A DNA stretch of 8,059 nucleotides from Deltaproteobacteria bacterium UBA2385 (GTDB lineage Bacteria > Myxococcota_A > UBA796 > UBA2385). Positions 1-5,309 of this stretch are shown here, piece after piece. Below the pieces are notes generated by a model, which saw only the letters and a program-made list of their open reading frames with translations, was not told the DNA's origin and made no database searches. The number at the start of each line of letters is the position of its first letter. Position 1 is the first letter of the stretch. Location of the stretch: contig DDSR01000387.1 of assembly GCA_002343455.1 (NCBI GenBank), positions 34,510 through 42,568 on the forward strand, read 5' to 3'. Both the position numbers and the translations under genes were made by a program.

Positions 1-699
1 GGCGGCGAGCAGCTCCAAGACCTGCTCACGGACCCGCCCGCCCAGGCCCCGAAAGCCGACCTGGCCCAGGACCTCGAGGCCTCCCTGCCGGGTGAGGCCC
101 CGCGAGCCCGTGCCCCGGCGCTGGGTGACCCCGGCGGCGTGGGCGATCACCATCGCATCCGGCGCCAGGATCTCGAGCTCCTGGACCACCTCGCCCCCGT
201 CGGCCGTCAGGTAGACCGAGTCCGAGGCCACCCGCATCAGCGAGGCGGTCCGCTCGACGATGCGATCGTCGCCCGGGGCGGCCATGGCCGCGACCTCCGC
301 CCGCAGCAGGTCGAGCTTGTCGGTCAGGGAGCGCTGCGACCAGGCCTCCTGCACCGGGGTGCGGTACTCCCCGACCGGGGCCCGCACGATGGAGCTGGAG
401 AAGTCCATCACCGAAGATCCACCGGTGCGGCGCGCCCAGTCCCGGGCCCGCGCCGCCGCCGCGCTCAGCCCGGAGGGCGAGAGATCGCTGGTGGCGGCGT
501 AGCCGAGGCCCCCGCCGTCGACGACGGTGATCATGGCGCCGGCGTCGACGCGCTCGACCACCGGCTCGACCAGGTCGTTTCGCACGGAGAGGACCTCGGT
601 GCGCTCTTCGACGAGGCGGATCGAGCAGAAGTCGACCGCGGGGGCCGCCTGGAGGAAACGCGCTCGCAGGCCCGAGATGGGGCCGAAGGGGGTGGGCAT
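1..699 (-). CDS. TldD/PmbA-family metallopeptidase, N-terminal part (cut by window edge)
   Basis: The first 233 residues of a TldD/PmbA (TldD/TldE) family protein; the rest lies beyond base 1. Family members form cytoplasmic TldD-TldE metalloproteases that degrade unfolded peptides and process some peptide natural products and antitoxins. The family hallmark is visible at about residues 61-73 (DGGGLGYAATSDL), followed by an alanine-rich helix (79-90). A later glycine/arginine-rich strand region, around 190-208, normally precedes the catalytic domain. The HExxxH-type metal site of TldD should lie just after residue 233, so I cannot tell whether this is the catalytic TldD or the TldE/PmbA partner. 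The ATG shares one base with the TGA of the upstream NamZ-like gene (TGATG at 697-701), with GGAG five bases ahead, so translation is probably coupled. Family call from motif: strong; subtype: open. Confidence 0.88.
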   Translation of the reverse strand, partial: MPTPFGPISGLRARFLQAAPAVDFCSIRLVEERTEVLSVRNDLVEPVVERVDAGAMITVVDGGGLGYAATSDLSPSGLSAAAARARDWARRTGGSSVMDFSSSIVRAPVGEYRTPVQEAWSQRSLTDKLDLLRAEVAAMAAPGDDRIVERTASLMRVASDSVYLTADGGEVVQELEILAPDAMVIAHAAGVTQRRGTGSRGLTRQGGLEVLGQVGFRGLGGRVREQVLELLAA

Positions 700-1898
700 C
701 AGCGCTCCGCGCGGAGGGGGTAGATCAGGCAGGCCTCGCGGGCCTCGGCGAAGGTCTCGAGCTCGGGTCGCCAACGCTCCAGGAGGTCGGCGATCGGGAC
801 CCGACTCTCCAGACCTACCCGGGCCTCGGCGCTCCCGCAGAGCAGGTCGATGGCGATGGGGGTGTCGACGAACTCGTAGGTCTCGGTCCGCCAGGCGAAG
901 TGCTGCTTGTCGGGGTCCAGGCGCAGGAAGGCCTCCAACACCACCAGCCCCAGGCGGAAGGCGTCCAGCTCCCTGCGCTCGCTCAGCAGGATCTCCACGC
1001 CGTGGCAGACCTGGCCCGCGTACTTCTGGAAGCGGGGCTCGAAGGTGGCGGCCCGGAAGGCCACTCCCCGCAGGTCCGCGTCCAGCGCGCCCAGCCGCAC
1101 CAGCCGGCAGAGCTCGCGCTTGTCGACCCAAGGCGCCCCGACGAGGTGGAAGGGCCGGGTGGTGCCGCGGCCCTCGCTGAGGTTGGTGCCCTCAATCAGG
1201 CAGAGCCCCGGGTAGATGGCCGCCGTGTCCAGCGTGGGCATGTTCGGGGAGGGGTACACCCAGGGCAGGGGCGTCTCGTCCAACCATTGGTCGCGTGACC
1301 AACCTTTGCAGGGGATGACCTGCAGGGGAGCGGCAATGCCAAGCACCGTTCGGAAGTACTGCCCGAGCTCGCCCATGGTCATGCCGTGGCGCACCGCCAG
1401 CGGGTAGGCGCTGACGAAGCTCTCGAAGCCCGGCCGGACGAGGTTGCCCTCCAGGCTGATCCCGTCGATCGGGTTGGGGCGATCGAGCACCCAGATCTCG
1501 GTGCCGGTCCCGGCGGCCACCTCCATCATGTAGCCGAGCGTCGCCTGGTAGGTGTAGTAGCGGGCGCCGATGTCCTGGATGTCGAAGAGCAGGATGTCGA
1601 GATCGGCCAGGGTGGCCGGATCGGGGTGCAGGCTGGCTTCGTCCTGGCCGTAGAGGCTGACGACCGCGGTCCCCGAGTCCTGGCCCTCGACCCCGACCAT
1701 GTCCTGGGCCGTGGCGTCGACCCCGTGCTCCGGTCCGAAGACCCGTCGGATCACCACCCCCGCCCCGGTGAGCAGCTCGAGGGCGTGGTCGAGCCGCCGG
1801 TCCACCGCTGTGTGGTTGCAGCACAGGCCGACCCGGGCCCCCTTCAAGCGAGCCATCCGTGCGGGATCCGACAAGAGCATCTCGAGGCCAGACTGCAT
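699..1898 (-). CDS. NamZ/DUF1343 family protein, putative exo-beta-N-acetylmuramidase
   Basis: A full-length 399-residue protein of the DUF1343 family, whose characterised members (Bacillus subtilis NamZ/YbbC, glycoside hydrolase family GH171) remove N-acetylmuramic acid from the non-reducing end of peptidoglycan fragments. Motifs in order: GPEHG at 55-59 (its Glu/His are candidate active-site residues), FDIQDIGARYYTY at 105-117, LDRPNPI at 138-144, PSPNMPT at 216-222, EGTNLSEGRGTTRPF at 236-250 and GAPW at 254-257. The length fits the family without a secretion signal. The N-terminus (MQSGLEMLLSDPARM) is not a signal peptide, whereas several characterised relatives are exported, so a cytoplasmic recycling role is plausible (inference). 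The ATG follows GGAG and AGGGA elements. The gene is the first of a two-gene unit with the TldD/PmbA-like gene and is divergent from the DUF362 gene. Family call is very secure; the exact substrate is inferred. Confidence 0.92.
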   Translation of the reverse strand: MQSGLEMLLSDPARMARLKGARVGLCCNHTAVDRRLDHALELLTGAGVVIRRVFGPEHGVDATAQDMVGVEGQDSGTAVVSLYGQDEASLHPDPATLADLDILLFDIQDIGARYYTYQATLGYMMEVAAGTGTEIWVLDRPNPIDGISLEGNLVRPGFESFVSAYPLAVRHGMTMGELGQYFRTVLGIAAPLQVIPCKGWSRDQWLDETPLPWVYPSPNMPTLDTAAIYPGLCLIEGTNLSEGRGTTRPFHLVGAPWVDKRELCRLVRLGALDADLRGVAFRAATFEPRFQKYAGQVCHGVEILLSERRELDAFRLGLVVLEAFLRLDPDKQHFAWRTETYEFVDTPIAIDLLCGSAEARVGLESRVPIADLLERWRPELETFAEAREACLIYPLRAER

Positions 1899-1946
1899 TC
1901 CCTGTCTCCGTGCGAGCTCCGGCTCGGTATCTCAGCCAGGAGCCTG

Positions 1947-1974
1947 CGGCCCCCCTGGTGGGTTAGGGGGGCCG
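1947..1974 (+). repeat. 9-bp perfect inverted repeat (hairpin) upstream of DUF362 gene
   Basis: CGGCCCCCC (1947-1955) and GGGGGGCCG (1966-1974) are exact reverse complements around a 10-base loop, TGGTGGGTTA. In RNA from the plus strand this would be a very stable stem ending five bases before the AGGAGAGG ribosome binding site of the DUF362 gene. It could be a 5' leader structure or a protein-binding site. It is not an intrinsic terminator because no T-run follows. Confidence 0.6.
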
Positions 1975-1978
1975 GACC

Positions 1979-1986
1979 AGGAGAGG
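1979..1986 (+). promoter_or_regulatory. Strong ribosome binding site of DUF362 gene
   Basis: AGGAGAGG lies two bases before the ATG at 1989; its AGGAG core is five bases from the start. This fixes the DUF362 start. The same frame is open upstream to an ATG at 1386, but that extension lies antisense to the NamZ-like gene and has no family similarity. Confidence 0.8.
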
Positions 1987-1988
1987 CC

Positions 1989-3194
1989 ATGAGCACCGCC
2001 CGCGACGTCACCACCATCCCTGTCACCACCGCCAGCGGCAAGAGCATCGTCGCCGCCGTGCGCACCACGCCCGCCACGGTCATCGAGGACTACGCCCGGC
2101 TGCTGGACATCGCCCAGGTCAGCAAGGCCCTGGATCCCAAGGCCACGACGATCCTGAAGAACAACATCTCCTGGCATATGTTGTACCCCAGCGCCAACAC
2201 CACCCCCTGGCAGATCGAGGGCGTCACCCGCAAGCTGCGGGACGAGGGCTTCCTCGACCAGGTCGTGGTCGAGAACCGCACCGTCGTCACCCAGGCCGAG
2301 AAGGGCGAGCGCCTCAACAACTTCAAGCCGGTCCACGACAAGTACGCGCTGCCGATCAAGTACAACTTCAACCCCGCCGACATGAAGTGGGTCACCTACG
2401 AGCCCACCTCGGGCCCCTTCCTGGTGCTGGACAAGATCTTCCCCAAGGGCGTGCGCATCCCGGACTACTTCTTCGACAAGAACGTGGTCCACCTGCCCAC
2501 CATCAAGACCCACATCTACACCGACTACACCTGCGCCCTGAAGAACGCCTTCGGCGGGCTGCTGGACACGACCCGGCACTACACCCACTCGGTCATCCAC
2601 GAGACCCTGGTCGACCTGCTGCGCATCCAGAAGGAGATCCAGGCTGGCACCTTCGCCGTGGCCGACGGCACCACCGCCGGCAGCGGCCCCGGGCCGCGCA
2701 CGATGACCCCGGTGGTCAAGAACATCCTGCTGGCCAGCTCGGACCAGGTCGCGATCGACGCGGTCGCCGCCAAGCTGATCGGCTTCGATCCGATGGACGT
2801 CAAGTGCATCCGGCTGGCCCACGAGGCCGGCCTCGGCAAGGGACGCCTGGACGAGATCGAGGTGATGGGGGACCTGGACACCGCCGAGGTCAAGCGCACC
2901 AACTGGGACTTCGTGGTGGGCGACAACGCCGCCAGCAAGGTGGGCGACTTCTTCTGGTTCGGCCCGATGAAGCCCCTGGCCCGCCTGATGTTCCAGACGC
3001 CCATGGTCAACGCCTTCATCATGGGCAGCTTCCTGTACCACGACTACTGGTGGTACCCGACGACCGGCCGCAAGATCACCGACCAGTGGCTGGCCGACAC
3101 CGAGTGGGGCCGCCTCTTCCTCAGCTACGGCGACCCTTTCGCCCGCCCCGAGCGCTCAGGCCTGCGCTCTCGCCTGCGCCCACGCCCGGCCTAG
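1989..3194 (+). CDS. DUF362 domain-containing protein
   Basis: A 401-residue member of the DUF362 family, whose biochemical role is not generally established; many relatives carry a ferredoxin-like domain. Diagnostic stretches are PTIKTHIYTDYTCALKNAFG at 170-189 (the family's K-T-H...ALKN-FG signature), ADGTTAGSGPGPR at 226-238, and the segment around 249-284 containing SSDQVAIDAVAAKLIG. Only two cysteines are present (182 and 273), so there is no CxxCxxC iron-sulfur cluster motif. The C-terminal part (320-356) is rich in Phe, Trp and Tyr, which could allow membrane or partner contact (inference). There is no signal peptide. The gene stands alone: divergent from the NamZ-like gene, and convergent with the class IV PLP gene, whose last 39 bases it overlaps. 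Codons end almost always in C or G, suggesting good expression. The start is fixed by a strong ribosome binding site. Family is secure; function is unknown. Confidence 0.9.
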   Translation: MSTARDVTTIPVTTASGKSIVAAVRTTPATVIEDYARLLDIAQVSKALDPKATTILKNNISWHMLYPSANTTPWQIEGVTRKLRDEGFLDQVVVENRTVVTQAEKGERLNNFKPVHDKYALPIKYNFNPADMKWVTYEPTSGPFLVLDKIFPKGVRIPDYFFDKNVVHLPTIKTHIYTDYTCALKNAFGGLLDTTRHYTHSVIHETLVDLLRIQKEIQAGTFAVADGTTAGSGPGPRTMTPVVKNILLASSDQVAIDAVAAKLIGFDPMDVKCIRLAHEAGLGKGRLDEIEVMGDLDTAEVKRTNWDFVVGDNAASKVGDFFWFGPMKPLARLMFQTPMVNAFIMGSFLYHDYWWYPTTGRKITDQWLADTEWGRLFLSYGDPFARPERSGLRSRLRPRPA

Positions 3195-3974
3195 CTTTGC
3201 TAGCTCAGCACCGAGCGCCGCGTTGATTGATTGACCAATCAATCCAGCGCCGCGTGCCGGGACTCCGTCCAGCTCGACGATCGGGCAGAGCAGCTTCAGC
3301 GAGGAGCTGATGTAGAGCTCGTCGACATCGGTTGGCCGCCTGAAGGGGGCCTCCTGGACGGGGATCCCAAGGACGCGGGCCTGGGCGAGGATCTGGGCCC
3401 GGGTCACGCCCGCCAGGATGCGCCCGTCGTCGGATGGGGTGAGCAGCGCCCCGCCCTTCACGGCGAAGACGTTGCTCCAGGTGCCTTCGAGCAGCTCGCC
3501 CTGGGGGCCCACCCAGATCACCTCGTCGACCGCGGCCTCTCGCACGGCCAGGACGGAGCCGGCGCGGCTGATGTGCTTGACCCGGCCGCTCAGCCAGGGC
3601 TGCGTGGGGTGGGGTCGGGTGACGGCCCGAACCGATGAAGGCGCAGGCTCGAGGGCCTGGGCGACGATGTACCGGGTGGTGGGGGTCAGGCCCAGGCGCA
3701 AGCGCAGCTCGGGGACCAGCCCTGGCCTGCTCCGGGCCCGGACCAGGCAGCGGCGGAGCTCGTCCTCGAGCAGCGCCGATCCGGGCCATGGAAGCCCCAA
3801 CGCCGCAGCGCTGGCCGAGAGCCGCGCGAGGTGGGCGTCGACGAGGGGCAGGCCCCCCTCGTAGCTGCGCATGGTCTCGAAGACCCCCAGGCCCCGCGCC
3901 AGCGCCAGGTCGTCGGCGTCGAGGCAGACCCGTCCGTCCTCCCTCCAGACCCCGTCTTGAAGCACGACCTTCAT
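3156..3974 (-). CDS. Class IV PLP-dependent enzyme, 4-amino-4-deoxychorismate lyase-like (or branched-chain/D-amino acid aminotransferase)
   Basis: A 272-residue fold-type IV PLP enzyme. ARGLGVFETMR (26-36) and HLARL (48-52) form the N-terminal region with the phosphate-contacting arginine. VKHISRAGSVLAVREA (132-147) carries the catalytic lysine K133 that holds PLP. LLEGTWSNVFAV (161-172) holds E163, which binds the pyridine nitrogen. ILAGVTRAQIL (186-196) is the second phosphate-binding segment, and DELYISSSLKLLCPIVELDG (218-237) is the closing active-site loop. The length suits PabC, which releases p-aminobenzoate for folate synthesis, better than the roughly 300-residue branched-chain aminotransferases, but sequence alone does not separate them. 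The ATG overlaps the upstream amidotransferase stop as ATGA (3971-3974); only a weak GAG lies ahead, so coupled translation is likely. The 3' end overlaps the DUF362 gene by 39 bases, adding an Ala/Gln/Arg tail. An odd palindrome encodes residues around 244-250. Confidence 0.85.
   Translation of the reverse strand: MKVVLQDGVWREDGRVCLDADDLALARGLGVFETMRSYEGGLPLVDAHLARLSASAAALGLPWPGSALLEDELRRCLVRARSRPGLVPELRLRLGLTPTTRYIVAQALEPAPSSVRAVTRPHPTQPWLSGRVKHISRAGSVLAVREAAVDEVIWVGPQGELLEGTWSNVFAVKGGALLTPSDDGRILAGVTRAQILAQARVLGIPVQEAPFRRPTDVDELYISSSLKLLCPIVELDGVPARGAGLIGQSINAALGAELAKLGRAWAQARAQA
3191..3203. repeat. Short inverted repeat at the end of DUF362 gene
   Basis: CTAGC (3191-3195) and GCTAG (3199-3203) are complementary around a TTT loop, overlapping the TAG stop of the DUF362 gene and lying inside the convergent PLP gene. 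The stem is short, and no T-run follows in the DUF362 direction. It is a weak candidate for 3' end structure only. Confidence 0.3.
3214..3255. repeat. AT-rich palindrome flanked by 10-bp direct repeats
   Basis: AGCGCCGCGT occurs at 3214-3223 and again at 3246-3255. Between them, GATTGATTG (3225-3233) and CAATCAATC (3236-3244) form a perfect 9-bp inverted repeat with a two-base centre, AC. The element is strikingly AT-rich for this window and lies within the last quarter of the class IV PLP gene, 20 bases past the DUF362 stop. The layout resembles a tiny insertion with target duplication, or a protein-binding or 3'-end structure. No T-run makes it a standard terminator. The repeats are directly visible; what they do is unknown. 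Confidence 0.65.
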
Positions 3975-4861
3975 ACGCTCGGCGCCAATTGAAAGCGGGG
4001 CGTCGGCCCGTACAGGTAGAGGCTGAGCTCGGCGTCCAGGGCGAGCAGGTGGCCCTGGGGGACCTCCTCCCAGATGTCCTCGCCCCCGATCGGCTCGCTG
4101 GAGACGAGCAGGTGGTTGCAGCGACGCACGAAGCCGGAGCCCGGGCGAGCCCGGAGGGGCCGCAGGGGCATCATGCAGAGCTTCTCGGCCTGGCAACTCT
4201 CTAAGTCGGCGCAGCGCACCTTCTGGGTGGCGAGGTGCAGGCCGGGGCCCGCTCGCTGGGCGATCAGGACCGATCCGTTGGTCAGCAGGTAATTGCAGCT
4301 GGGCGGCTGAACTCCGAGCTCATCGGCCAGCGCGAAGAGCTGATCGGAGGCCTCCCGAAGGGCCGCCGCGACGGAGGGGACCGGCGGCTCGGCATGCCCG
4401 ACGACGCAGAGCCCAGCCCGCTCGATGGCCGAGAGCAGGTAGTAGAAGAGGTGCTCGGAGTCGGTCTCGCCGAAGATCAGCGGGCGCAGCGACGCCGAGG
4501 TGCGGGCCAGCATCGGCTCGCGCAGCCGGTCGAAGCCCCACAGCGTGCCATTGTGGGCGAACATCCAGCGGCCGTGCCGAAAGGGATGGCAGTTGAGCTG
4601 GTCCACCGCGCCGACGGTCGCCTTGCGGACATGGACCAGGAAGGCGTGGGAGGAGAGGCGCCGGGTGACCCGGTGGAAGCGCTCGTCGCTGGCGGCCCCG
4701 CCCTCGGACTTCAGCAGGTAGGGGTCGGTCCCGTGGTACCAGCCGATGCCCCAGCCGTCGGCGTGATCCCGCGCCTGGCGGGCCAGGGAGTTCTCGGCCT
4801 CGAGCAGGGACCGATGGGCCGTGCTGGCGACGTTGCTGCGGAAGCCGAAGAGCCGGCACAT
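3971..4861 (-). CDS. Class II glutamine amidotransferase (YafJ/EgtC-like)
   Basis: A 296-residue protein of the Ntn-hydrolase type II glutamine amidotransferase family (GATase_4 group, as in YafJ and EgtC). These hydrolyse glutamine or a gamma-glutamyl amide using the N-terminal cysteine. The start MCRLFGF puts Cys at position 2, which becomes the nucleophile once Met is removed. Further family landmarks are HADGWGIGWY (33-42), HVRKATVG (77-84), NCHPF (90-94), FAHNGTL (101-107), GETDSEHLFYYLL (131-143) and the distal strand segment VSSEPIGGEDIW (253-264). An in-frame ATG 15 bases upstream (4876) would bury the Cys, so the start at 4861 is preferred even though no clear ribosome binding site is visible. 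The gene is followed, with an ATGA overlap, by the class IV PLP gene and is divergent from tatB. It has no synthetase domain of its own, so what receives ammonia, or whether it simply hydrolyses an amide, is not visible. Confidence 0.9.
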   Translation of the reverse strand: MCRLFGFRSNVASTAHRSLLEAENSLARQARDHADGWGIGWYHGTDPYLLKSEGGAASDERFHRVTRRLSSHAFLVHVRKATVGAVDQLNCHPFRHGRWMFAHNGTLWGFDRLREPMLARTSASLRPLIFGETDSEHLFYYLLSAIERAGLCVVGHAEPPVPSVAAALREASDQLFALADELGVQPPSCNYLLTNGSVLIAQRAGPGLHLATQKVRCADLESCQAEKLCMMPLRPLRARPGSGFVRRCNHLLVSSEPIGGEDIWEEVPQGHLLALDAELSLYLYGPTPRFQLAPSV

Positions 4862-4958
4862 GGCGCCCGCTATCATGGCCGGGCCGGGGAGGGAGGCGGC
4901 GGCGGCGGCGCCCCCGCGACGCGGAGTGGATATAGCCCCGGCCACCCCCAAGACACCC
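4862..4958. promoter_or_regulatory. Divergent intergenic spacer between amidotransferase and tatB
   Basis: This 97-base spacer must carry or adjoin the promoters of the minus-strand amidotransferase/PLP pair and of the plus-strand tat operon. It contains closely spaced G-runs (4881-4896) and a run of five GGC triplets (4895-4909). A TATAGC at 4931-4936 is the only -10-like hexamer for tatB, and no matching -35 element is visible. Neither flanking gene has a good Shine-Dalgarno sequence. Promoter function is inferred from orientation. Confidence 0.5.
4895..4909. repeat. GGC trinucleotide repeat (five units)
   Basis: Five uninterrupted GGC triplets lie in the divergent spacer between the amidotransferase gene and tatB, directly after GGG/GGGG/GGG runs. 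Such tracts can slip or fold. In a GC-rich genome this may be no more than compositional drift. Confidence 0.6.
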
Positions 4959-5309
4959 ATGCTCAACTTCGGCTTCGGCGAGATCCTAATCGTGCTTGCG
5001 TTGGCCCTGGTCTTCGTCGGACCCGAGCGGCTGCCCACGCTCATCCGCTCGCTGGGCCGGCAGTACGGCAAGCTGATGCGAGCCAGCGACGAGCTGCGTC
5101 GGGCCTTCGTGCTGGAGGCGGACCGGATGGACGCCGACAAGCGCACTGAAGAGCTGCGCAAGCGCCGCGAGCAGGCCCGGCAGCGGGTGGAGGAGGCCCG
5201 AGCGGCGCGCGAGGCCGGGCTCCCCGAGCCGCCCGGGGCTCCGACGCTGCCCGAGGACGCGGCCGAGCGGCCGGACCCTGCCGACCGAGCGGAGCCGAAG
5301 GATGGCTGA
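4959..5309 (+). CDS. tatB: Sec-independent protein translocase TatB (TatA/B family)
   Basis: A 116-residue TatA/B-family membrane protein. With TatC, TatB forms the receptor for folded proteins bearing twin-arginine signal peptides at the cytoplasmic membrane. It has one N-terminal transmembrane helix (about 5-20) with the typical polar Glu at position 8, then the hinge GPERLP (21-26) and an amphipathic helix (about 24-45). A charged Arg/Glu-rich helical stretch (about 45-88) and a Pro/Asp/Glu-rich loose tail follow. GPERLP and the E at position 8 favour TatB over TatA (which usually has GPKKLP-like hinges), and tatC follows directly. The frame is open upstream to 4821, but the family alignment starts at this ATG (4959). 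No good ribosome binding site precedes it. The stop overlaps the tatC start by eight bases. No tatA is seen in the window, so a dual TatA/B role cannot be excluded. Confidence 0.87.
   Translation: MLNFGFGEILIVLALALVFVGPERLPTLIRSLGRQYGKLMRASDELRRAFVLEADRMDADKRTEELRKRREQARQRVEEARAAREAGLPEPPGAPTLPEDAAERPDPADRAEPKDG

Larger units (their letters stand above)
1899..1988. promoter_or_regulatory. Divergent intergenic spacer between NamZ-like and DUF362 genes
   Basis: These 90 bases separate two genes transcribed away from each other, so promoters for both must lie here or inside the opposite gene's 5' end. I see no convincing -35/-10 pair in either direction. The visible structure is a GC-rich inverted repeat (1947-1974) and the Shine-Dalgarno sequence of the DUF362 gene. 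Promoter content is inferred from gene orientation only. Confidence 0.5.

Noticed and set aside
139..1298. Several plus-strand frames opposite the TldD-like and NamZ-like genes
   Set aside because: All are Arg/Gly/Pro-rich shadows with no domain, and the minus-strand frames carry the recognised motifs.
1287..1302. Inverted repeat TTGGTC...GACCAA
   Set aside because: It lies inside the NamZ-like coding sequence (Trp-Ser-Arg-Asp-Gln-Trp codons) and has only 6-bp arms; chance is the simpler explanation.
1386..1988. An upstream in-frame extension of the DUF362 gene back to the ATG at 1386
   Set aside because: The added 201 codons lie antisense to the NamZ-like gene and show no DUF362 similarity, while a strong AGGAGAGG site marks the ATG at 1989.
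1932..3041. A 369-codon minus-strand frame opposite the DUF362 gene
   Set aside because: Low-complexity Val/Gly/His/Asp/Gln-rich translation typical of an antisense shadow; the DUF362 gene on the other strand has strong family signatures.
3225..3244. The AT-rich palindrome as an intrinsic terminator for the DUF362 gene
   Set aside because: No run of T follows the stem in either direction, and it lies within the coding sequence of the convergent gene.
4862..5161. N-terminal extension of the amidotransferase back to 5161
   Set aside because: It would run antisense through tatB and bury the Cys nucleophile that must be at the mature N-terminus (MCRLFGF).
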